Both the position numbers and the translations under genes were made by a program. From positions 1-37,311 of the forward strand of contig VFZH01000021.1 of the NCBI GenBank assembly GCA_016871255.1: DNA of 37,311 nucleotides, given 5' to 3'. The notes beneath the pieces are model-generated. The model saw only the letters and a program-made list of their open reading frames with translations. It did not search any database and was not told the origin of the DNA. Every line of letters starts with the position of its first letter. The first letter of the stretch is position 1. Positions 29,006-37,311 of this stretch are shown in pieces. This DNA comes from Acidimicrobiia bacterium. Lineage in GTDB: Bacteria; Acidobacteriota; Vicinamibacteria; Vicinamibacterales; UBA2999.

Positions 29006-31189
29006 TTAGTACGCGAGCAGATCGCGGGCGGCTGCGACGACCTTGGCGGTGGTCGGCAGGTGCGCCTCTTCGAGCACGGGCGCGAACGGCACCGGTGTGT
29101 CGGCGGCGGCGACGAGCTGGACCGGGGCGTCCAGGTCGCCGAACGACCGGCGCACGATCTCGGCGACGATCGTCGTCCCGAAGCTGCCCGTTCGCGGCGC
29201 CTCGCACGTGACCAGGGCCCGGCTGGTCTTCGCGACCGATGCGGCGATCGTGTCGATGTCGAGCGGCAGCAACGTGCGCAAGTCGATGACCTCGACCGAC
29301 GCGCCGTCCTCCTGTTCGAGCCTGTGGGCGGCTTCGAGCGCCCGGATCGTCTGCGAGCCGAACGAGACGATCGTGAGGTCGGTGCCCTCCCGGGCCACCC
29401 GTGCCTTGCCGATCGGCACGACGTAGTCGCCTTCCGGCACGGGCAGGTTCAGCTCCTGCGGCAGCTTCTCGGGCTTGAACCGGTAGTAGTTCTTGTATTC
29501 GAGGAAGAGGACCGGGTTTCCGTCGCGCACGGCGGCCTTCAGCAGCCCCTTGGCATCGAACGCGGTGATCGGGGCCACGATCTTCAGCCCGGGTGTGGAG
29601 GCGAACCACGACTCGGGGTTCACCGAGTGGTACATGGACGTGTTCGTCGCCCAGCCCGAGGGGAAGCGGAACACGATGCCGACCGGGCCCATGTCGCGAA
29701 CCTGCTGCGTGGCCGCGTAGTTCACGATCATCTTGAAGGCTTCCGACGCGAAGTCGGCGTACTGGAACTCGACGATCGGCCTGAGACCGGTCAGGACCGA
29801 GCCGAGCGCGAGGCCCACGAAGCCCGCTTCGGCGATCGGCGCGTCGATGATGCGGCGCTGGCGGAAGGTGGCGTCCTTCCGGTTCCACGCCTCGTTCCAG
29901 TCGAGGCCGTCGTAGCGCTTCGAGAAGCCTTCGGTGACCTTGAAGGCGCCGTTCGACACGCCGATGTCCTCGCCGATCATGTAGACGTTCGGGTCGCGGT
30001 CCAGTTCCTCCATGAGGGCTTCACGGATCGCCTGGTGGTAGGTGATGGTGCGCCCGGCGGCCGGAGGCGCCGCGAGGGCGTTCTCGTGTGCGGGCGACGG
30101 CGCGAACACCTCCGACTCGATGTCGACCGGGACCGGCGCGGGGCTCTGCTCGCTCTTGATGGCGGCGGCCCGGACCTCGTCCGCGATCCGCCTGTCGAGC
30201 TCGCGGAGATCGTCGACGGTGGCGATGCGCTGCTTCAGGAGCCGGTCGCGGAACGTGGCGATCGGGTCCTTGGCCTTCCACGTGGCGAGCTGCTCGGCCG
30301 GCACGTACGAGGTGAAGGGGTCGGCCAGCGAGTGCCCGTCCATGCGCATGGACACGGCCTCGATGATGGAGACGCCGCCGGTCTCGCGGACGCGCGCCAG
30401 CGCCCGGCTCACCGTGTCGTAGACGGTGACGACGTTGGTGCCGTCAATCCAGTACCCGTCCACGTCGCGCCCGTAGCCGAGCGAGCGGAGCGCGAGCGTG
30501 GGGGTGGCGTATTCGAGCCGGTTCGGCGTGCCGAACGCCCACTGGTTGTTCTCGATCAGCAGGACGAGCGGAATGCGCATCGCCGAGGCGATGTTGAGCG
30601 CTTCGTGGACGTCGCCCGTGCTCGTGGTGCCGTCCCCGACGAACGCCAGCGCCACGCTGTCGCGGCCCTGGTACTGCTCGCCGAACGAACAGCCGACGCC
30701 GAGCGGGATCAGGGTGCCGAGGTGGCTGATCAGGCCGACGACGCGGGATGGCTGGTGCCCCATGTGCAGGCTGCCGTCCCAGCCGCGCGACAGGCCGTCC
30801 ATGCGCCCGCAGGCCTGCGCGATCGCGCGGGACGGCGGCACGCCGCGGACCAGGAACGCCGCGAGGTCGCGGATGGCCAGCGTCGTCCAGTCGCCCGGCT
30901 GCAGCGCCATCGAGGCGCCGACAGCCGTGGCCTCGTTGCCGGTGCACGGGAGGTGTTTGCCGAGGGCGATGCCCTTGCGCGACATCTTCACGATCTCGAT
31001 GTCGGTGGCCCGCGTCAGCGCCATGAAGTAGTAGCACTGGAGCAGCTGATCTCGGGAGAAGCCGTCGATGACCGGGGCGGGCAACCACGACAACCCGCTG
31101 ACGGACACGTGCAGCGAGCGCTGCTCGAGATCGCGCGTGACGTCGAGCTGCTCGAGCTCCGGATAGATGTCGGCAAGGGTGCTGATCAT
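29006..31189 (-). CDS. 2-oxoacid dehydrogenase E1 component, alpha and beta subunits fused
   Basis: 727 aa from ATG 31189; alpha: GDGTTSTGDVHEALNIASAMRIPLVLLIENNQWAFGTP (TPP motif); beta: EALMEELDRDPNVYMIGEDIGVSNGAFKVTEGF...APIAEAGFVGLALG. Confidence 0.9.
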   Translation of the reverse strand: MISTLADIYPELEQLDVTRDLEQRSLHVSVSGLSWLPAPVIDGFSRDQLLQCYYFMALTRATDIEIVKMSRKGIALGKHLPCTGNEATAVGASMALQPGDWTTLAIRDLAAFLVRGVPPSRAIAQACGRMDGLSRGWDGSLHMGHQPSRVVGLISHLGTLIPLGVGCSFGEQYQGRDSVALAFVGDGTTSTGDVHEALNIASAMRIPLVLLIENNQWAFGTPNRLEYATPTLALRSLGYGRDVDGYWIDGTNVVTVYDTVSRALARVRETGGVSIIEAVSMRMDGHSLADPFTSYVPAEQLATWKAKDPIATFRDRLLKQRIATVDDLRELDRRIADEVRAAAIKSEQSPAPVPVDIESEVFAPSPAHENALAAPPAAGRTITYHQAIREALMEELDRDPNVYMIGEDIGVSNGAFKVTEGFSKRYDGLDWNEAWNRKDATFRQRRIIDAPIAEAGFVGLALGSVLTGLRPIVEFQYADFASEAFKMIVNYAATQQVRDMGPVGIVFRFPSGWATNTSMYHSVNPESWFASTPGLKIVAPITAFDAKGLLKAAVRDGNPVLFLEYKNYYRFKPEKLPQELNLPVPEGDYVVPIGKARVAREGTDLTIVSFGSQTIRALEAAHRLEQEDGASVEVIDLRTLLPLDIDTIAASVAKTSRALVTCEAPRTGSFGTTIVAEIVRRSFGDLDAPVQLVAAADTPVPFAPVLEEAHLPTTAKVVAAARDLLAY

Positions 31190-31400
31190 GGCTGGTGGAC
31201 GGTGGCAGCTGGTTCGTGGTGGACCGACCCCGCTTCGGAACGGAGGTGTCACGGGCGCGCCCGTACGCCCGGTATTCGCAAGAGCCATGACAACATAACA
31301 GATCGTTTCATCGGGCGCCAAACCGCATGGGCTCGTTTCGTGGACCGCCAGCCCCAGCCGGACGAAGCCGAGGGCCGCGCGGGACGTCCAGCCGGTGCGG

Positions 31401-31429
31401 TTGGGTTTTTCCGGGCCAGATGGTAGAGT
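31401..31429 (+). promoter_or_regulatory. putative promoter of cysDN leader (TTGGGT-N17-TAGAGT)
   Basis: -10 31424-31429, 9 nt before leader ATG 31439; -35 only partly consensus. Confidence 0.45.
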
Positions 31430-31438
31430 CTTGGGGTG

Positions 31439-31519
31439 ATGGTCGCCGCAGCCGGCTGCGCGTGTTGTTGTTGCCCCAGCGCTCTGCTGGTTCCGGGGCC
31501 CTTCCGCACATTCAGGTGA
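31439..31519 (+). CDS. polycysteine leader peptide (26 aa) of cysDN attenuator
   Basis: ATG GTC GCC GCA GCC GGC TGC GCG TGT TGT TGT TGC CCC AGC... = MVAAAGCACCCCPSALLVPGPFRTFR*; 5 Cys in 6 codons, directly upstream of a terminator and sulfate-assimilation genes. Not in the ORF track. Confidence 0.85.
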   Translation: MVAAAGCACCCCPSALLVPGPFRTFR

Positions 31520-31560
31520 GCAGGCCCGCTCGACAGGCGAGCGGGACACGACGAATCGGA

Positions 31561-31592
31561 AGCCCGGGACGAGCCGCCCGGGCTTTTTTTTT
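31561..31592 (+). terminator. intrinsic terminator (attenuator) between Cys leader and cysD
   Basis: AGCCCGGG-ACGAGCCG-CCCGGGCT followed by 9 T (31584-31592). Confidence 0.92.
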
Positions 31593-31615
31593 GCACGGCC
31601 TCCGTGTGATCGACG

Positions 31616-32596
31616 ATGACTGCACTGGCACGAACGACCCGGCCACCCGCACCAGCGATGGCGTCCCCGCGTGACCCTGGGACGCCCCCGTCACCTCTCC
31701 GCCTCGACCACCTCCAGCGCCTGGAGGCGGAGAGCATCCACATCATGCGCGAGGTGGCGGCCGAGTTCGAGCGGCCGGTCATGCTCTATTCGATCGGCAA
31801 GGACTCGTCGGTGATGCTGCGGCTCGCCCAGAAGGCGTTCCATCCGGCGCCGCTGCCGTTCCCGCTGCTCCACATCGACACCAGCTACAAGTTCCGCGAG
31901 ATGATCGAGTTCCGCGACCGGATGGCGGCGTCCGTGGGCGCCCGACTGATCGTGCACACCAACCGTGAGGCGCTCGCCGACGGGACCGAGCCCTTCGCCG
32001 TGGGCACGCAGCGCTGCTGCGGGCTGCTGAAGACGAAGGCGCTCCTCGACGCACTGCGCGAAGGCGGGTTCGACGCCGCGTTCGGGGGCGCCCGCCGCGA
32101 CGAGGAGCGGTCGCGCGCCAAGGAGCGCGTCTTCTCGCTGCGCGACGCGCACGGACAGTGGGACCCGAAGCGGCAGCGCCCGGAGCTGTGGAACCTGCTC
32201 AACAGCCGCCTCAATCCCGGCGAGAGCATCCGCGTGTTCCCACTGTCGAACTGGACCGAAATCGACATCTGGCAGTACATCCACGCGGAGAACATCCCGG
32301 TCGTGCCGATGTACTTCGCCCGCGATCGCGAGGCGATCGTGCGCGGCGACTCCATCATGATCCGGGAGCAGTCGTTCGTGCCGCTGCTGCCGGGCGAGCG
32401 GCCGCAGATCGTCAAGTGCCGCATGCGCTCGCTGGGCTGCTCGCCCTGCACGGGCGCCATCCGCTCCGATGCCGACACGGTCCCGAAGATCATCGAAGAG
32501 CTGGTGGCCGTGCGCCAGTCCGAGCGCCAGCTGCGCGTCATCGACCACGACCAGGACGGGTCGATGGAGATCAAGAAGCGCGAGGGGTACTTCTAG
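31616..32596 (+). CDS. cysD: sulfate adenylyltransferase subunit 2
   Basis: 326 aa; [76 protein letters not shown]. Confidence 0.96.
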   Translation: MTALARTTRPPAPAMASPRDPGTPPSPLRLDHLQRLEAESIHIMREVAAEFERPVMLYSIGKDSSVMLRLAQKAFHPAPLPFPLLHIDTSYKFREMIEFRDRMAASVGARLIVHTNREALADGTEPFAVGTQRCCGLLKTKALLDALREGGFDAAFGGARRDEERSRAKERVFSLRDAHGQWDPKRQRPELWNLLNSRLNPGESIRVFPLSNWTEIDIWQYIHAENIPVVPMYFARDREAIVRGDSIMIREQSFVPLLPGERPQIVKCRMRSLGCSPCTGAIRSDADTVPKIIEELVAVRQSERQLRVIDHDQDGSMEIKKREGYF

Positions 32597-33928
32597 GTGG
32601 CGCCCGGGGGCGGCCTCGACCCGTCATCGTCCGGCCTGCTGCGCATCTGCACCGCCGGCAGCGTCGACGACGGGAAGAGCACGCTGATCGGACGGCTGCT
32701 GCACGACTCGCAGGCGATCTACGAGGACCAGATCCGGTCCGTCGAGGCGGCCTCGAAGAGCCGGACGGCCGGGCCGATCGACTTCTCGCTGTTCACCGAT
32801 GGGCTGAAAGCCGAGCGCGAGCAGGGCATCACGATCGACGTGGCGTACCGGTACTTCGCCACGGCGCGGCGCAAGTTCATCCTCGCGGACACGCCGGGCC
32901 ACGAGCAGTACACCCGGAACATGGCCACCGGCGCGTCGACCGCCGAGCTCGCCATCCTGCTGGTGGACGCCCGCCACGGCGTCCGGGAACAGTCGCGCCG
33001 TCATGCGCGCATCGCCCGCCTCCTGGGCATCACCCACTTCGTGGTGGCCATCAACAAGATGGACCTGGTGGACTTCGACCGGGCCGTGTTCGACGGCATT
33101 GCCGCCGAGTTCGCCCGGATCCTCGACGGGGCGAGCGCCGTCACCATCCCGATGAGCGCCCTGATGGGGGACAACGTCATCACCCGGAGCCAGCGGACAC
33201 CCTGGTACGAGGGCGTCAGCCTGCTCGAGCACCTGGAAGCCGTGGACGTGGACACCGATGTCACGGGCAAGGCCTTCCGCTTTCCGGTGCAGATGGTGCT
33301 CCGGCCGCACCACGAGTTCCGCGGCTTCGCCGGGCAGATCCAGTCTGGCGTGATTCGGGCGGGCGACCAGGTCACCGTCTGGCCTGGTGGCCGGTCGACG
33401 GCCGTCAGCCGCATCGTCAGCTGGGAAGGGGATCTCCCCTCCGCGTTCGCGCCGATGTCGGTGACGCTGGTGCTCGAGGACGAAATCGACATCAGCCGGG
33501 GCGACATGCTCGTCGCCGGACCGGTCCAGGTGGGGCAGCGCTTCACCGCGGACATCGTGTGGATGGACGAGCGGCCGCTCGAGTCGACGCGGGTGTACCT
33601 GCTGAAGCACACGAGCCGGATCGTGACGGCGGAAGTGGACCGCCGTCTGGAGCTGAACGAGATCGGGCCGGCAGCGGTGCGGACGTCACGGCCGTTGATC
33701 TTCGACGCGTACCGCGAGAACCGGGCGACCGGGAGCTTCGTGCTGATCGACCCGGCCACCAACTTCACCGCCGGCGCCGGGATGATCGGCGCCTTCGAAG
33801 CCGAGGCTGCGGCAGCAGGCCACGAAGGCGCGGCCGAGCGGCTGGCGCGCCTGGCCCGGCGCGCGGGGAGCGACCGCGAGGCCGTCGACGCGGTGCGCGT
33901 GGCGCTCGAAGAGATTCTGGGGAAGTAG
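32597..33928 (+). CDS. cysN: sulfate adenylyltransferase subunit 1 (GTPase)
   Basis: 443 aa from GTG; GSVDDGKSTLIGRLLHDSQAIYEDQ, DTPGHEQYTRNMATGAS, NKMDLVDF; no C-terminal APS kinase domain. Confidence 0.95.
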   Translation: MAPGGGLDPSSSGLLRICTAGSVDDGKSTLIGRLLHDSQAIYEDQIRSVEAASKSRTAGPIDFSLFTDGLKAEREQGITIDVAYRYFATARRKFILADTPGHEQYTRNMATGASTAELAILLVDARHGVREQSRRHARIARLLGITHFVVAINKMDLVDFDRAVFDGIAAEFARILDGASAVTIPMSALMGDNVITRSQRTPWYEGVSLLEHLEAVDVDTDVTGKAFRFPVQMVLRPHHEFRGFAGQIQSGVIRAGDQVTVWPGGRSTAVSRIVSWEGDLPSAFAPMSVTLVLEDEIDISRGDMLVAGPVQVGQRFTADIVWMDERPLESTRVYLLKHTSRIVTAEVDRRLELNEIGPAAVRTSRPLIFDAYRENRATGSFVLIDPATNFTAGAGMIGAFEAEAAAAGHEGAAERLARLARRAGSDREAVDAVRVALEEILGK

Positions 33929-34126
33929 CGCGCAGACGCGAAATCCCGAAGCTCCATCCCAAGGACGGAAGCGAAGGGCTCGCGAATGACGTGAGCTGTC
34001 GTGGCGCCGGCCTGCCCTCATCGACGTGCGCGTCGCGTGAAACGGCCGACCCGCGGAGACGGCGGCGCCGGCGCATGCCCGGCCTCCCGGAATCGAGCGG
34101 TCGCAGCGGACGACATGGCTCGTCGG

Positions 34127-34990
34127 TCAGCGTGACCGTTCGGGATTCGGCGGTTGGGACTTGGAATGGGATTCGGGCCTGGAGGTTCGGGACGTGACGC
34201 TGTCAGGATCCGCCCTCGGCACCGCGACCGCCGCCTGAAGCGGGCGGTCGCGGGGATCGCCTGGGTAGAAGACCCGCTCGAGGAACAGGCCGGAGGCGGG
34301 TGCCGTCAGTCGCGCGGGCAGGTCGCTGGCGCCGTCCAGCAGCGCCGCGGCCTCGGCTTCTCCAAGCCGGCCGCGGCCCACCTCGACGAGCACGCCGACG
34401 AGCCGCCTGACCATCTTCCAGAGGAAGTGTGAACCCTCGACATGGACGACGAGCAGGTCGCCGTCCTCGTGCAGGTCCATCGTCTCCAGGTGGACCTCGG
34501 TCGAGGCGTCCTCCGGGTCGGCATCGGAGAACGCGCGGAAGTCGTGGAAGCCCACGAACGCCGCGGCCGTGCGGCGCATCGCGCCCGGATCCAGCTCGTC
34601 ACGGACCCACCAGACGAACGGCTTGGCGAACGCGGTCCGCCGCCGGGCGATCTGGTAGACGTAGCTGCGCGCGACGGCGTCGTGGCGGGCGTGAAAGCGG
34701 CGGGGGACACGCTCGATGCTGAGAATGACGATGTCCGAGGGAAGGGCGTCGTTGACTCGCCGCCGCACGGTCTCGGGAGGCAACGTGGTGGCGAGGTCCA
34801 GGTGCGCCACCTGCGCCAGCGCGTGGACGCCGGCATCGGTGCGCCCGGCGCCGTACAGCTCGAAGTCGCGGATACCCGTGGCTTCGACGACGGCGCGCGT
34901 CATCTCGCCGGCCACGGTCCGCGCGTTCTTCTGGATCTGCCAGCCGCGATACCGCGTGCCGGCGTACTCAATCGCGAGCTTCAGCCGCAT
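34127..34990 (-). CDS. truA: tRNA pseudouridine(38-40) synthase TruA
   Basis: 287 aa; MRLKLAIEYAGTRYRGWQIQ, ELYGAGRTDAGVHALAQVAHLD (catalytic Asp), GSHFLWKMVRRLVGVLVEVGRG. Confidence 0.95.
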   Translation of the reverse strand: MRLKLAIEYAGTRYRGWQIQKNARTVAGEMTRAVVEATGIRDFELYGAGRTDAGVHALAQVAHLDLATTLPPETVRRRVNDALPSDIVILSIERVPRRFHARHDAVARSYVYQIARRRTAFAKPFVWWVRDELDPGAMRRTAAAFVGFHDFRAFSDADPEDASTEVHLETMDLHEDGDLLVVHVEGSHFLWKMVRRLVGVLVEVGRGRLGEAEAAALLDGASDLPARLTAPASGLFLERVFYPGDPRDRPLQAAVAVPRADPDSVTSRTSRPESHSKSQPPNPERSR

Positions 34991-37311
34991 GCATGCGCTG
35001 GATCGCGTCGCCGAGCGCCCTGATCTCCTCGCCGTAGGTGGCCCAGTCGCCCGCGCGCTGCGCGGCGATCGCGCGGTCGTAGCGGCGCTGCGCCTCGCCA
35101 GCCAGCCCCACCAGCGAAGCCGGCGTGGCGTCCGCCGCCGGACCGGGCGCGGGCACGGCGGACGTCAGGGACACCGCGGGAGCCTCGATCGGTGCCCCGT
35201 TCTCCCCACCGAAAATCCGCTGGATGGCCGAGTCGAGCGAGTCTTCCATGACGATGGCGTTGCCGTAGGCGACGACGACCCGCCGGAGCTCGGGGATGCG
35301 GCCGCCCTCGCCGCGCAGGTACAGCGGGCGCACGTAGATGAGCGATTCCTCGATCGGAATGACCATCAGCGTGCCCCAGATCACCTGCGAACCCTGCTGG
35401 TTCCAGAGCGTGATCTGCGGCGCGATCTCCTGGTCCTGGTTCATCCGGGCCACGACTTGCCTGGGCCCGAAAACGACCTTCTGCTTCGGGAACTGGAAGA
35501 CGCGCAGTGTGCCGTAGTGCTCGCCGTCGCTGCGCGCGACGAGCCAGGCGGCCAGGTTGTCCTTGGCGCGGGGCGTGAACGGCAGCATCTGGATGAACTC
35601 CGGCTCCGCTTCACCCGGCAGCCGCATGATCGTGTAGTACGGCTGCATCGGCCGCGCCTCGCGTCCGTCCTCGACCGACGGAATCTCCCACTGGTCCTCG
35701 CGGTTGTAGAAGACCGCCGGCTGCGTCATGTGGTACGTCGCGTAGACGGAGGACTGGAGGGCGAAGAGATCTTCGGGGTAGCGGACGTGCTCGCGGAGCG
35801 ACGCGGGCATGTCCGCGAGCGGACGCAGCAGGCCGGGGAACGCCCGTGCGTAGGCGGCCGCGATCGGGTCGCGGTTGTCGGCCAGGTAGAGCGTGGTGGT
35901 GCCGTCGTAGGCGTCCATCACGATCTTCACGGAGTTGCGGATGTAGTTGATCCCCCGGACGCCCGGCGTGGCGTAGGGATAGCGATCCGTCACCGTGTAG
36001 GCGTCGAGCATCCAGGACAGCCGGCCGTCGGCCAGCACCAGGTACGGATCCGCGTCGAAGAGGAGGAACGGCGCGATCAGGCGCGCCCGCTCCCGCACGT
36101 TCCGGTGGAAGATGATCCGGCTCTCGTCGGTGATGTCGTTGCTGAGCAGGATCTGGTACGAACCGAAACGCAGCGCGAAGAGCGCCTTGCGCCAGAGCGC
36201 GTTGATCGGCACGCCGCCCGTGCCGTCGTACTGCGTGAAGACGTTGTCGTCCCCCTTCGGGTAGTCGAACTCGCGGGTGTTGGTCCTCACGATGACGTAG
36301 TCGTTCGACAGCTCGCCGAAGTAGATGCTCGGCTGGTCGACGGTGAGCCCCTTCGATGTCTCGGGCGGCAGGTTGCCGACGAAGAGCACCGGCAGGCCCT
36401 GCGACGTGACCTCGTTGACGGGACCGAGTGTCAGCCCGTAACCGTGCGTGAACGTCAACCGCTCGTTCACCCACGTGCGATTGGGCAGGGACGAGGAGTT
36501 CAGCTCGCGGGCCGACAACATGACCTGCCGGAGCTCGCCGTCGATCCGGTACCGATCGTTGTCCACCGAGACGAAGTCGTAGTAGGTGCGGATCTCCTGC
36601 ATCTGGCCGAACGTGTCGAGCAGCGGCTGGTGATCCCACAGCCTCACGTTGTCGAGCGTGGCGCCGTTGGCCGCGATCTGCTCGACGCTGAGCTCCGCGT
36701 CGCCGGAGAGGTCGCTGGTTTCGACCGTGTCGAGCGCGAACGCGCGCCGCGTGGCGTCGATGTTGTGGCGGATGAACGGCGTTTCACGCGCCTGCTCGTT
36801 GGGCGCGACGACGAAGCGCTGGAGGGCTGTGCCGTACAGCTCGCCCCCGACCGAGGTGACCAGGAAGAGCATCACCCCCGCCGGGATGGGCCAGGCCCGC
36901 CGCGAGTACGCCTGCACGACGGCGAGCGCGGCGGCAGCCAGCGAGACGCCGATCAGCAGGGTTGCGGCGGGCATGCGGCCGTTGATGTCCGCGTAGGCGG
37001 GCCCGTAGATGAGCCCGGCCGAGCCCAGCAGGTACCCGGCGCGACGGAGCCAGGCGCCCAGGGCCAGCAGCAGGAAGAACGCGGCGGCCAGCAGGGACAG
37101 GTGCCGGCGGGGCGCGGCCGCCACGGCGAGGCGAGCCGGAAGCCCGGTCGTGAGATGGCCCGACAGGAGGTACAGCGCGGCGGCGCCCAGGGCCGCCAGG
37201 ACGACCAGAATCTGGCCGATCGTCTGCGTCAGCTCGAGCAGCGGCAGCGCGAACACGTAGAACCCGAGGTCGAGTCCCAGCACGGGATCGACCTCGCCGA
37301 ACGGCCCGGCG
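34968..37311 (-). CDS. UPF0182 family membrane protein, N-terminus beyond window
   Basis: Frame is open to the right edge (...AGPFGEVDPVLGLDLGFYVFALPLL...); QMQEIRTYYDFVSVDNDRYRIDG, THGYGLTLGPVN, YFGELSNDYVIVRTNTREFDYPKGDDN; stop overlaps truA start by 23 bp. Confidence 0.9.
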   Translation of the reverse strand, partial: AGPFGEVDPVLGLDLGFYVFALPLLELTQTIGQILVVLAALGAAALYLLSGHLTTGLPARLAVAAAPRRHLSLLAAAFFLLLALGAWLRRAGYLLGSAGLIYGPAYADINGRMPAATLLIGVSLAAAALAVVQAYSRRAWPIPAGVMLFLVTSVGGELYGTALQRFVVAPNEQARETPFIRHNIDATRRAFALDTVETSDLSGDAELSVEQIAANGATLDNVRLWDHQPLLDTFGQMQEIRTYYDFVSVDNDRYRIDGELRQVMLSARELNSSSLPNRTWVNERLTFTHGYGLTLGPVNEVTSQGLPVLFVGNLPPETSKGLTVDQPSIYFGELSNDYVIVRTNTREFDYPKGDDNVFTQYDGTGGVPINALWRKALFALRFGSYQILLSNDITDESRIIFHRNVRERARLIAPFLLFDADPYLVLADGRLSWMLDAYTVTDRYPYATPGVRGINYIRNSVKIVMDAYDGTTTLYLADNRDPIAAAYARAFPGLLRPLADMPASLREHVRYPEDLFALQSSVYATYHMTQPAVFYNREDQWEIPSVEDGREARPMQPYYTIMRLPGEAEPEFIQMLPFTPRAKDNLAAWLVARSDGEHYGTLRVFQFPKQKVVFGPRQVVARMNQDQEIAPQITLWNQQGSQVIWGTLMVIPIEESLIYVRPLYLRGEGGRIPELRRVVVAYGNAIVMEDSLDSAIQRIFGGENGAPIEAPAVSLTSAVPAPGPAADATPASLVGLAGEAQRRYDRAIAAQRAGDWATYGEEIRALGDAIQRMHAAEARD

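Noticed and set aside
29060-31426. 788-aa plus-strand ORF
   Set aside because: Antisense to the fused E1 dehydrogenase, which has unmistakable motifs.
31525-31545. Hairpin CCCGCTCG-ACAGG-CGAGCGGG as the main cysD terminator
   Set aside because: No T-tract; more likely an intermediate/pause stem in the leader. The terminator with 9 T is at 31561-31592.
32158-34197. 679-aa plus-strand ORF overlapping cysD/cysN
   Set aside because: Out-of-frame shadow of cysD-cysN.

Overview
High-GC bacterial chromosome window, probably Acidobacteriota/Vicinamibacteria-like (inference from GC content and gene content only). About 1-24.4 kb is an exopolysaccharide/exosortase (XrtA, PEP-CTERM) locus: GT4 glycosyltransferases, an O-antigen-ligase-like protein, SAM methyltransferases, an asparagine-synthase-like amidotransferase, three PrsT-like TPR proteins, EpsI, exosortase, one clear PEP-CTERM protein behind a consensus sigma-54 promoter, a GT2::radical-SAM/SPASM fusion, two tandem DegT/DnrJ aminotransferases and a cupin. 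A histidine kinase/OmpR-type regulator pair follows, then ilvB, a fused E1 2-oxoacid dehydrogenase, cysD-cysN, truA and a truncated UPF0182 membrane protein. The most notable finding is two unannotated leader-peptide attenuators. One is a 53-aa ORF with an Ile-rich stretch (GIGVIIGGIIGIPGAI) directly before an intrinsic terminator upstream of ilvB, with a 12-nt perfect competing antiterminator. The other is a 26-aa ORF with a polycysteine run (MVAAAGCACCCCPS...) before a strong intrinsic terminator upstream of cysDN. Both leader ORFs start about 9-11 nt after a similar TAGA(C/G)T -10 box, so the leader mRNAs may be leaderless. Other observations are a 159-bp MITE-like element with 25-bp TIRs next to a stop codon, an octamer/heptamer tandem array that runs into the asnB 3' end, and a chimeric GT2-fragment/PEP-CTERM ORF.
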